Shown: positions 37,760-44,816 of the stretch, piece by piece
Layout of the letters: every line of letters starts with the position of its first letter
Numbering within the stretch: the first letter of the stretch is position 1
IMG/VR virus record: IMGVR_UViG_3300044626_001300
Location: 1 to 45,225 of that record
DNA from: a virus
Direction: 5' to 3' (one strand)
DNA: 45,225 bases
Program-made: the position numbers and the translations under genes
Notes under the pieces: model-generated
The model's input: only the letters and a program-made list of their open reading frames with translations
The model's database searches: none
Told to the model about the DNA's origin: nothing

Positions 37760-38602
37760 ATGCACTTTCGACATCAGCAAGACGAAATCATGTTCGGCAA
37801 ACTGAAGGCGTATCTCGTTCAATCGATGCAGGGCGCCCCCGAGCACGTACTGAACAACGCGCTGCGCGTGCTCGGGCGTATCGAGTCCATGGCGTTCTAC
37901 GAGGGCGTACGACAGGGTTCCGTCGCCCGCGCCCTCGAAGACAGGCTGCATCCAGAACTTGACCGTCACCCCATCGCGCAGCACGCGCGCGTCTACAACG
38001 CCGGATTCACGCCGCTGGCAGAGGCCGAGCGTGCCTACATCGAGCGCTTCGTGGTCGACAAGGCAGACGCGGACTCCTTCCTGCCCTCGTGCATGGAGGC
38101 TGAGCCCCTGCTTGTGCCGCCCATGACGCTGAGCGAAGCCCTCGCGCGCCCCGAGCAGGCCTTTGGCCTCGCCGCACCGCTGCAACCCACGCCGAGCGCG
38201 CCGCCCGCGGTCAGCGCCCCGGGGCTCGACGTACTCGCATCGCTCATCGGAGACGAGCACCAGATGCTCGCGGAACTGATCCGAAACGCCGACTCGAACG
38301 GCATCATCGAGTTCTCCGCCATCGAGTCAGACGGGTCTTCCCTCGCCGCTGAGCAGCCCAGCTTCATCGAGAAGTGCCGAGACGTCTTGCAGGGCCGCAT
38401 GGGGACCGGCTGGAACCCAGATAGCTGGAAGGACGTCGTTTTCGCGGTGCGAGACGACCTGAAGGCCGACCCCTACATGATCGATCTCAGCCTGTCTACC
38501 GATGTAGGCAAGAACATGCTGCGCTCGATCGGGCTGTTTGAGATCGCCGACTCGATTCTGGACGCGTCGCAGATCCAGGCGATGCTACACTCCAGCACAT
38601 GA
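37760..38602 (+). CDS. Hypothetical protein, first of lipoprotein operon
   Basis: The 280-residue protein is mostly helical, with a Pro/Ala linker (~135-155) between two domains. No membrane segment or known motif is seen. AGAGGTGGAG overlaps the -10 region before the ATG, so either a leaderless or an SD start is possible. It overlaps the following lipoprotein gene by 4 nt (ATGA). Confidence 0.65.
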   Translation: MHFRHQQDEIMFGKLKAYLVQSMQGAPEHVLNNALRVLGRIESMAFYEGVRQGSVARALEDRLHPELDRHPIAQHARVYNAGFTPLAEAERAYIERFVVDKADADSFLPSCMEAEPLLVPPMTLSEALARPEQAFGLAAPLQPTPSAPPAVSAPGLDVLASLIGDEHQMLAELIRNADSNGIIEFSAIESDGSSLAAEQPSFIEKCRDVLQGRMGTGWNPDSWKDVVFAVRDDLKADPYMIDLSLSTDVGKNMLRSIGLFEIADSILDASQIQAMLHSST

Positions 38603-39069
38603 TGCGAACCCGACCTATCGACCAGTTCCTGTTCATGGCGCTTGCGCCGCTCATCCTGCTTGGCTGTCACACCGAGACGCCGAGCGAAGTCAATCAGCCA
38701 TGGTTCTGGGCACAGGGCGTCGTCGCTGCCGCGGCGCACATCGGCCACACGGTCGATATCGCCAACGCCGACGGCTTCGAGGCGGCCTACGAGCTGGCAC
38801 CAACCCCTGACGCCAAAGAGGAGGTCGAGCGCAAGCACGACGCGATCAACCAGCGCGTGCGTTTGCTGCGTGACATGACGTTCAACGCCTCCGCTGCCAT
38901 CGAGGCTCTTCGCTCCGATCAGAACGAACGCCCATGGGTCGAGTGGCTGAAGGTTGCCGTGCCCATCATTGACGACATCGTCGAAGCAGCCGAGCTGCTA
39001 GGCGTTGAAGTGCCTCAGTGGGTCTCATCTACCTTGAAAATGGCCAAGACCGCATGGAGGCTTCCGTGA
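38599..39069 (+). CDS. Predicted lipoprotein
   Basis: The N-terminus has Arg residues, a hydrophobic stretch and the lipobox LLGC with Cys23, so signal peptidase II should cleave and the mature 134-residue protein would be lipid-anchored. The mature part has helical segments and an amphipathic end. It could be an outer-membrane spanin-like component, or a superinfection-exclusion lipoprotein; the sequence does not settle which. Confidence 0.8.
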   Translation: MMRTRPIDQFLFMALAPLILLGCHTETPSEVNQPWFWAQGVVAAAAHIGHTVDIANADGFEAAYELAPTPDAKEEVERKHDAINQRVRLLRDMTFNASAAIEALRSDQNERPWVEWLKVAVPIIDDIVEAAELLGVEVPQWVSSTLKMAKTAWRLP

Positions 39070-39329
39070 AGATCATCGAAATCATCTTGCGAGTCATCGA
39101 GCTTGCCCTTGACGCGATTTCTGTCGCGACCCGCGGCGACGACGACACGCAAAACATCGTCCGCATCTTTAGGTCTACACACAAGGGCCTTGCCGACGCG
39201 CTGTCCGGCACCGAAAGCGTCGAGGACATCTTCAAGAAGCCGCTGTCGGAGATCTGGGGCGGAGACCGGAACGCTCCGACGATCTATGAGGTTCGCAAGG
39301 CAGTCGTGAAGGCACGCGCGAGCGAGTAG
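39066..39329 (+). CDS. Hypothetical 87-residue protein
   Basis: A GTG start overlaps the lipoprotein stop (GTGA). The first ~22 residues are a hydrophobic/amphipathic helix (IIEIILRVIELALDAI) that may lie on a membrane; the rest is charged. Part of the lipoprotein operon. Confidence 0.65.
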   Translation: MKIIEIILRVIELALDAISVATRGDDDTQNIVRIFRSTHKGLADALSGTESVEDIFKKPLSEIWGGDRNAPTIYEVRKAVVKARASE

Positions 39330-39332
39330 GAC

Positions 39333-40007
39333 ATGAGCAATCACTCCGTGACAAAGCAGGAAGCCAGCGCGGCATGGGTTCAACTCGGGCGACCGAAGGT
39401 CAACCTTGAGCAGCTACGCCTTGGCATGGAGATCGAGCAGGAGCACACGGGCAGCCTGTACCGAGCCGCCGAGATCGCTCTCGACCACCTAGAGGAACTC
39501 GGCGACTACTACACACGCCTCATCAAGATGGAGGAGAGGGCGCGCGCAGGGCTGCCTCCAAACCCTGTGCGAGCTAACCCGCAACAGATGACCTCCACCC
39601 AGGCATTCAATAAGCTCTTCGTCGTACTTGACGAGCGGTTCCCCGACTTCGGCACCTTGACGCTGATCGAGGACGACGAGGCGCATGATGGCGGCAGGCA
39701 CTACGCCTACTGCGCACACGATGGGAGCGAGATCGAGATCGCGTTCGCAAGCCACGCGAACGACCATCTTCGCCCTGAGCACATGGAAGCGATGATGGCC
39801 CACGAGATGGGCCACGCGCTCGACTACCGATACGGGAAAGACTTCTTGGAGGACGAGCTTGGCGTGGAGTTGTCCGGCGACGCCGAGCTACGCGCCGACC
39901 AGATCGCAGAGGAAGTCTTCGGGTTTCAGATCAGCTATGACCCGGACTACCGCTACGTGCAGACCAAGAACAGGGGCGTATACCCGAGGCCAAAGGGGCT
40001 GAAGTAG
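39333..40007 (+). CDS. DUF5661-like domain plus HExxH metalloprotease
   Basis: The 224-residue protein starts with a ~70-residue domain resembling DUF5661 (VNLEQLRLGMEIEQEHTG, IALDHLEELGDYYTRL), which phages often fuse to other parts. After an NP-rich linker comes a zincin domain with HEMGH at 157-161, where Glu158 would be catalytic and a later Glu/Asp (ELRADQIAEEV) the third ligand. It may mature virion proteins or cut a host target. The 3' end overlaps a convergent gene by 55 nt. Confidence 0.75.
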   Translation: MSNHSVTKQEASAAWVQLGRPKVNLEQLRLGMEIEQEHTGSLYRAAEIALDHLEELGDYYTRLIKMEERARAGLPPNPVRANPQQMTSTQAFNKLFVVLDERFPDFGTLTLIEDDEAHDGGRHYAYCAHDGSEIEIAFASHANDHLRPEHMEAMMAHEMGHALDYRYGKDFLEDELGVELSGDAELRADQIAEEVFGFQISYDPDYRYVQTKNRGVYPRPKGLK

Positions 40008-40468
40008 AGCACCCCGTACACGGTGTAGGTCGCGCCAGGGTTACGGCGAATGGCGTATTTCTTCGGAAACCTGACGGTGGCCTTCGAGCCACCAGCGGCG
40101 CGCTTCTGAGCGACCCACTTGCGTGCCTTGGCTTTGGGGATCTTGGCAGCAATGCGCGCCGGACGGCACAGAGGGTATCCGCCGTCTCGCTTGCTCCTCC
40201 CACACGCCGCATACCCACCACCCTTCAGTGGACGAGCAAGATCGACCCACTTCTCCGCGTACCACTTGGCGAGCGGCTTGCTGCCCTTCTTGCCCCGGAA
40301 CTTGCCACCCTCTCGCTTGTACTGCTGAACCAGCTGACCGCTGGTGTACGCGTTCCATCGCGTGGTCTTGGCGCGCAGGCGCTCCTTGATGCGGCACCAC
40401 AGCTTTGCGTTGACGACGTGCGCCGGAGCCTTGCACGCGCGCGACGTGCGCTTACCGCGTGACGCCAC
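39953..40468 (-). CDS. Basic protein resembling DUF5872
   Basis: The 171-residue protein (GTG start behind AGGAGT) contains a WYAEKWVDLARP...CGRSKR...YPLCRP pattern. This resembles DUF5872-type proteins known from large eukaryotic DNA viruses and some phages. It is very basic, starts with an RTSR motif at 7-10 and ends in an RRNP-containing beta segment. Function unknown; nucleic-acid binding is likely. Confidence 0.6.
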   Translation of the reverse strand: MASRGKRTSRACKAPAHVVNAKLWCRIKERLRAKTTRWNAYTSGQLVQQYKREGGKFRGKKGSKPLAKWYAEKWVDLARPLKGGGYAACGRSKRDGGYPLCRPARIAAKIPKAKARKWVAQKRAAGGSKATVRFPKKYAIRRNPGATYTVYGVLYFSPFGLGYTPLFLVCT

Positions 40469-40859
40469 GGAGGGACTCCTGGAGCCGTGCGATCACCCTG
40501 TCGCCAACCTCGCGCGCCTCTTCGGCCGCCTCGAAGTGCTTTCCGCCAAGAAGTCGGTTCCCACCTGGAATCCGCGCAAGAAGCTCGCTGATATCCAACG
40601 CATAGGTAACCGCCGCGCGCAGCCTGCCCTCGTTCAAAGCTTCGCGCGCCTTCTCGGTGGCCTCTTCAAGAGACGGCTCTCCGGTGTGAGCATACTGCCC
40701 GTACCCAAACATCTGCGGGTTCTCGTGCATCGACCCCACGGTCTGCACGGCGCCCCGCGCGTATCTCATGACACGCGAACCGCTCACTACGCGCTGTTTC
40801 TGCTTCACTGCGCGCACAGCGCTCCGGGACGTCTTCCTCGCCAGAACCTTCTTGCCCAT
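40452..40859 (-). CDS. Hypothetical protein with basic N-terminus
   Basis: From the ATG at 40859, the 135-residue protein has a Lys/Arg-rich start containing RKTSR (9-13), a HENPQMFGYG turn, then Ala/Glu/Arg helices to the end. A TAGTGT element lies 8 nt upstream of the ATG. It overlaps the following gene by 17 nt. Confidence 0.65.
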   Translation of the reverse strand: MGKKVLARKTSRSAVRAVKQKQRVVSGSRVMRYARGAVQTVGSMHENPQMFGYGQYAHTGEPSLEEATEKAREALNEGRLRAAVTYALDISELLARIPGGNRLLGGKHFEAAEEAREVGDRVIARLQESLRGVTR

Positions 40860-40867
40860 GGCGTGAG

Positions 40868-40873
40868 ACACTA
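40868..40873 (-). promoter_or_regulatory. TANNNT -10-like element, leaderless gene
   Basis: TAGTGT on the (-) strand ends 8 nt before the ATG at 40859, divergent from the phosphatase gene, whose own upstream region holds TGATAAC near 40890. Confidence 0.4.
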
Positions 40874-40912
40874 GCACAAGCGGCGCCCGCGTGTGATAAC
40901 TTCGCCAACGAC

Positions 40913-41428
40913 ATGGCCACCAAACCCTACGCCGACTACGACCCAATCTACACAAATCTCTACCAGGGGTCGTACCCCAAACTCAACGCAGAGTTGCTCA
41001 AGAAGTTCGACATCGTGGTGTACTGCGCGATGGAGCAGCAGCCAACGGACGCTGCCATCAAGGCCGCGCTGAAACCACTCGACCCTGGGACGCGGAAAGA
41101 CAAGCAGGTCATCAAGTTCCCTATGGACGACGATCCGTACCAGCCGATCGAAGCGCCGCTGAACAGGCAGCTTATCGCACAGGCACTTCAGCTTGCCTCG
41201 GCGCTGCGAGCTGGCAGGACAGTCCTGATTACTTGCATGATGGGCATGAACCGGAGCGGTCTTTTGTCCGCGATGACACTCATGGCGGCAAGCGGATGCA
41301 GCGGGAAAGCTGCACTCGACACGATTCGCACCGGCAGGCGCCCGATGGACGACGGCACCCGCGCGCTCTTCAACCCTATGTTCGCGCGGTTTGTTGAAAC
41401 CCGAGACCCAAGAAAGATTTTTCCCTAA
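40913..41428 (+). CDS. Dual-specificity-type protein phosphatase
   Basis: The 171-residue protein has the CX5R signature CMMGMNRSG with Cys108 as nucleophile and Arg114 binding phosphate. Asp residues at 72-74 may act as general acid. The beginning (YTNLYQGSYP) is typical of small DSP/Cys phosphatases. It may dephosphorylate host proteins, RNA 5' ends or the targets of the kinase-fold gene at 14523. It overlaps the convergent sigma-factor gene by 4 nt. Confidence 0.85.
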   Translation: MATKPYADYDPIYTNLYQGSYPKLNAELLKKFDIVVYCAMEQQPTDAAIKAALKPLDPGTRKDKQVIKFPMDDDPYQPIEAPLNRQLIAQALQLASALRAGRTVLITCMMGMNRSGLLSAMTLMAASGCSGKAALDTIRTGRRPMDDGTRALFNPMFARFVETRDPRKIFP

Positions 41429-42093
41429 ATGATTTCCGCGACATACTCGCGTATCTGAGAGCAGACCTCACTATAGATCTGCGATACCCGGGCAACGCTG
41501 ACGCCGATCTCTGCTGCGACCTCGGTCAGCGTTTTTCCACGCAGAACCACTGAGTCGGCAACCTGCTGCTCGCGCGGCTCCATCTTTCCGACCGCAGCTT
41601 CGATCAGACAAACAAGCTCCCGCGCGGACGCCTCGTCTTCCTGCTCGCCCATGACTGGCGAGAAGAAGTACTCGTCCTTGGCGAAAGCAAGGTGCCTGAG
41701 CCGTGCCGGAAGAGGCTCGTCTTCGGTGTTTTCCGCGCTGCGCTGTGAGGCTACGGCATCCAGCTCCGTGCGAGACCGAACATCAAGCCGACGAATCGCG
41801 TCGAGCATCCTGTAGCGGATGCGCCGCGCTACCCAGCTGAACTCGGAACTGCCGTACCCTTCGTAGGTAGCAACCGCCTCCAGCACAGCCACTCGACCCT
41901 CGGCGGCGAGGTCGTCGGCATCAAGACAGTGACCGAGAGCAGCCTGCGGGTACATCGTGCTCGCGATGCGCTGCACAAGCAGCTCGTACTTCGCAAGGAC
42001 CGCCGGGGCCCCTGCGTTCGACCACGCATGCGAGCCGCTCAGGCGGCTCACTTCACGTGGATCGGTTTCGGAGGTTAAGGGCAATGCCAGCAC
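41425..42093 (-). CDS. RNA polymerase sigma factor, FliA/sigma-B-like
   Basis: Of 222 residues, ~35-110 form region 2 (LDADDLAAEGRVAVLEAVATYEG, then FSWVARRIRYRMLDAIRRLD). Residues ~165-218 form region 4 with a helix-turn-helix (TLTEVAAEIGVSVARVSQI). Region 1.1 is absent, as in alternative group 3 factors. A phage sigma factor would redirect host polymerase to late promoters. The TANNNT/TGTCNGACA promoters in this window are candidate targets. The start overlaps the M23 gene by 41 nt. Confidence 0.9.
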   Translation of the reverse strand: MLALPLTSETDPREVSRLSGSHAWSNAGAPAVLAKYELLVQRIASTMYPQAALGHCLDADDLAAEGRVAVLEAVATYEGYGSSEFSWVARRIRYRMLDAIRRLDVRSRTELDAVASQRSAENTEDEPLPARLRHLAFAKDEYFFSPVMGEQEDEASARELVCLIEAAVGKMEPREQQVADSVVLRGKTLTEVAAEIGVSVARVSQIYSEVCSQIREYVAEII

Positions 42094-42820
42094 CCAGTAC
42101 GACCAAAGCGACTGCGAATAACGCGTAGAGCGGGAGGTCTACCTCAAGCTCTTCCGGCTCAAAGCCAAAGTCCGTGACGTCATCGGATAGCGCCGACCAC
42201 GTGGGCTTGGTCAGATCCATGGCTGAGCCAGGCTTGATCGCCAGCGTCAGGTTTCGGTTCACGATCAAGCCACCGGACTCAAGCCACGGCTTCGGGTCAA
42301 TGGTCAGCGTTCCGTACCCTCGCCCAGCGTTGGTGCCAAGGTACGGCGAAGATCCGTCAGCAGCTGCGCGGCGAAGCTCCAGGTGAAGATGCGGCGCCAT
42401 GACCCTGCGCCGAGCTGGGTCAGATGGGTCGTCTGCGCGCCATTGTGCCGGGGTCTGACCCGACGGGGGCGAGAACTTGCCGTTGCTCGTGTTGCCGATG
42501 CGACCGACCATCGTGCCTGCGGATACGCGCTGCCCCGGAGACACCACGACGCTCGACATGTGCCCATAGAGGGCCCACGTGCCGTTTCCATGGTTGATGA
42601 CAACGGCGTTACCGTAGCCGCGAAGACCTTGTGCCGGTCTCAAGTCTTGGCTGACTGTCTCGACCACCCCACCCTGAACAGCAATGACCGGCGCGTTATT
42701 GCCTGCGTTCAGGTCCATACCTGCGTGAACCGTAGGCCTGCCTGACGTGCGACCCGGTCGGGTACGCATGTTCGACAGCATCTTGCCTCGATTGACTTGG
42801 ATGGGCGGAGCGTAAGACAT
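42053..42820 (-). CDS. M23 peptidase, C-terminally membrane-anchored (second copy)
   Basis: The 255-residue protein has zinc residues His32 and Asp36 (HAGMD) and HLH at 144-146, with YGHMS between, so it is a peptidoglycan endopeptidase. It begins MSYAP like the M23 at 18514, but has a longer C-terminal linker and then one transmembrane helix (~230-250) and a short basic end. There is no signal peptide. The shared tail-anchor plan of both peptidases suggests a common position in a membrane of virion or cell. Confidence 0.9.
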   Translation of the reverse strand: MSYAPPIQVNRGKMLSNMRTRPGRTSGRPTVHAGMDLNAGNNAPVIAVQGGVVETVSQDLRPAQGLRGYGNAVVINHGNGTWALYGHMSSVVVSPGQRVSAGTMVGRIGNTSNGKFSPPSGQTPAQWRADDPSDPARRRVMAPHLHLELRRAAADGSSPYLGTNAGRGYGTLTIDPKPWLESGGLIVNRNLTLAIKPGSAMDLTKPTWSALSDDVTDFGFEPEELEVDLPLYALFAVALVVLGAGIALNLRNRST

Positions 42821-42832
42821 CTTGGGCCTCTC

Positions 42833-43219
42833 TCAGACCCCGGTTCCGAAGAGAATCTGCTGCGGCACCTGATGGCGGCCGAGAATATTCCTCTTCACCC
42901 CGTCGGCGCAGATATGGCGGATCTCGTCCCAGGTCAGGAACATGGGCTGCTGCGCGGCGCAGCGGCGACACGGAGACAACACGGAGACGCCCTGCTGAAT
43001 CGGGGCGATTCCATGTACCTTCTGGCCGTATACGACCGCAAGGATCTCCGGCCACTCCAAGATCATCTTCGACTGCCACCCACAGGTCTGGCAGCCGAAC
43101 ACGCACTCCACGCCATGCGACGCGATGCGCGTACCGACATCGCCCATCTCGTCGGCGCCAAGGCCGGACATCATGTCTTCAGAACTGTCGGAGTACTCGG
43201 AAAAGACTTTGATGCTCAT
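42833..43219 (-). CDS. Zinc-ribbon-like protein
   Basis: A 128-residue product from the ATG behind AAGGAGC. CVFGCQTCGW (~39-48) and a later CRRC (~83-86) form a probable zinc site. A C-terminal helix FLTWDEIRHICADGVKR follows. No known family is recognised. Confidence 0.7.
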   Translation of the reverse strand: MSIKVFSEYSDSSEDMMSGLGADEMGDVGTRIASHGVECVFGCQTCGWQSKMILEWPEILAVVYGQKVHGIAPIQQGVSVLSPCRRCAAQQPMFLTWDEIRHICADGVKRNILGRHQVPQQILFGTGV

Positions 43220-43290
43220 GGTTGCTCCTTTGGGTCGGAGTTTATCGCGCATGGCCCAGGGACAGTCAACCTGCCCGAAGCCACCCGGGC

Positions 43291-43518
43291 TCAGCCTTCC
43301 TTGATCTGAACGCTCGACGATGGGCCTGTTAGGGTCGGCCCGCTGCCGATGGGGATCACGTGCGCGCCGTGCCAGTTTCGCAGGCTGAGGCACTCGCGGG
43401 CCTCGCGTACAACTTCTTCGGCCGCAGCAGAAGTCTCGTGCGCACGAGCGCGAAGAGCAGCGACCGCCTCCGCGAGAAGTCCCACCGAGTGGTTCATGCC
43501 CCCGTCGTCGTTGCTCAT
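43291..43518 (-). CDS. Hypothetical 75-residue helical protein
   Basis: AGGAGA lies 6 nt before the ATG. An Ala/Glu/Arg helix (~12-45) is followed by a polar Gly/Ser/Pro tail. No motif is recognised. Confidence 0.6.
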   Translation of the reverse strand: MSNDDGGMNHSVGLLAEAVAALRARAHETSAAAEEVVREARECLSLRNWHGAHVIPIGSGPTLTGPSSSVQIKEG

Positions 43519-43530
43519 GTATATCTCCTG

Positions 43531-43893
43531 TCAGCCCCTGCGCGGCCGATTTCGGAGATCGTCTCCGAAGGTGCGCAGCTCATCACCGAACTCACGAAGC
43601 TGGTTCCGCAGCTCCAGGGTCGCCTCTTTCTGGCTATCCATGGTCGAGGATGCTGTCGTGAGCGCCTGGGTGCACTGCTGGATGACGCTCACCATCTGAG
43701 CCTGGGCGGCCTTGGTGTCGTCCACGCGCGCCTTGTGAAGGTCATCGAGCTGCTTCAGAAAAGCGGCGCGCTCTTCTTTGCTTTCACGCCAGAGCCCGTA
43801 GATGACCAGGCCGAACACAACGACGAACACGCCGAGCAGGCCCGCTTGCAGCAGGCGCTCCGTGGCCGACGTGATCGGTGCGACTGGGTCCAT
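43531..43893 (-). CDS. Single-pass membrane protein with coiled coil
   Basis: The 120-residue protein has one transmembrane helix (~14-35, GLLGVFVVVFGLVIYGLW) and a long charged, heptad-like helix (~38-115) ending RPRRG. This layout fits a holin partner, an inner-membrane spanin or a virion membrane protein. A TAGTCT element lies 7 nt before the ATG. Confidence 0.7.
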   Translation of the reverse strand: MDPVAPITSATERLLQAGLLGVFVVVFGLVIYGLWRESKEERAAFLKQLDDLHKARVDDTKAAQAQMVSVIQQCTQALTTASSTMDSQKEATLELRNQLREFGDELRTFGDDLRNRPRRG

Positions 43894-43900
43894 GGTGCGC

Positions 43901-43906
43901 AGACTA
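43901..43906 (-). promoter_or_regulatory. TANNNT -10-like element, leaderless gene
   Basis: TAGTCT on the (-) strand ends 7 nt before the ATG at 43893; the -35 is weak. Confidence 0.45.
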
Positions 43907-43977
43907 CATCATGATTACGGACGGTGCACGCAAGACTTCTACACTGTCGCGCGAGACTCTCGAAATCCTTGCAGAAA

Positions 43978-44223
43978 TCAGCCGTCGACCACCAGCACAA
44001 GTCGGACGCCGTTCGCGCCGCGCATCTGGTGATCGGGCGCCTGCGCCCAGTAGTTGCAGCAGCCGTAGGTTTCCACCGGGACCTTCAGTCCCTTGCAGTA
44101 GCCGTCTGTCCCGCCGAGGTACTGAAGCTTCGAGCACGTCCCGCAGAAGTACCCTGCGCCCGCGCGCGCGAAGCCTTCGACCTGAACGTATCCTGCGTTT
44201 TTCTTGATCTCAGCTTCGGTCAT
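43978..44223 (-). CDS. Cys-rich small protein, metal- or Fe-S-binding
   Basis: The 81-residue protein has CGTC (~27-30), GYCKG (~42-44) and GCCNYW (~55-56), spaced as in small phage proteins that resemble high-potential iron-sulfur or zinc proteins. The start ATG lies inside the 3' end of the upstream small gene, which suggests coupled translation. Confidence 0.65.
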   Translation of the reverse strand: MTEAEIKKNAGYVQVEGFARAGAGYFCGTCSKLQYLGGTDGYCKGLKVPVETYGCCNYWAQAPDHQMRGANGVRLVLVVDG

Positions 44224-44365
44224 GGCCGCTTACTTCTACATCGCCCGCGACGAGGTCATCAAGGCACCGGACCGCGGCGGCCTCCGACGTGGCGAGCACG
44301 CACGCCGTGCTGCGCTCACCATAGGTTGTTGGGGTGACGGACACTTGATAGAGACGCTTCGGCAT
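44210..44365 (-). CDS. Hypothetical 51-residue protein
   Basis: The ATG at 44365 has GGAAG 6 nt upstream. The product starts with a beta strand (KRLYQVSVTPTTYG) and ends in a short helix and charged tail. It overlaps the following gene by 14 nt. It fills the only gap in this operon, which supports it. Confidence 0.55.
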   Translation of the reverse strand: MPKRLYQVSVTPTTYGERSTACVLATSEAAAVRCLDDLVAGDVEVSGHDRS

Positions 44366-44378
44366 GGTGCTTCCGGGG

Positions 44379-44816
44379 TCAGGGGCTCGTCGTGAACGTG
44401 ATCTCGACTTTGCTCACCTCTTGCGCTGGAAACCACGAGTTGATGGCGACGCCGATCTGCGGGTTGTTCGTGCCCACCGATGTGTACGTCACGCGCAGCG
44501 CAAGCTCCGGCGGCACCTCTAGCGCGTAGTCCGCGCCGATCTCGACGCGGCCCCCAAGCAGAATCGGGAGGTCTTGCGTCAGCACGCGCTTCACCACCCA
44601 CGTCTCCCCGTCGTCGTAACCGACCGTGACGCTGACGGTGTCGCCATAGGCGGCCTGCCACGCGCAGACCGTCCCGCCCGTGATCGCCGCTTGCAGGTTC
44701 GCCCGCCACGTCAACGTGGTCACGCCGCCCGCGACGCCCTCGGCGTTGCCGCCGATGGGGCGGTATGCGTAGCCGTCGCGCTCTGCGAGGGTCTTGTCAT
44801 AGGTGGAGTACATCAT
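44379..44816 (-). CDS. Beta-rich putative virion protein
   Basis: From the ATG overlapping the previous stop by one base (TGATG), the 145-residue product is rich in Val, Thr, Gly and Tyr with alternating patterns, and has no membrane segment. Its style and length match a small beta-sandwich virion or fibre protein. The family is not recognised. Confidence 0.65.
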   Translation of the reverse strand: MMYSTYDKTLAERDGYAYRPIGGNAEGVAGGVTTLTWRANLQAAITGGTVCAWQAAYGDTVSVTVGYDDGETWVVKRVLTQDLPILLGGRVEIGADYALEVPPELALRVTYTSVGTNNPQIGVAINSWFPAQEVSKVEITFTTSP

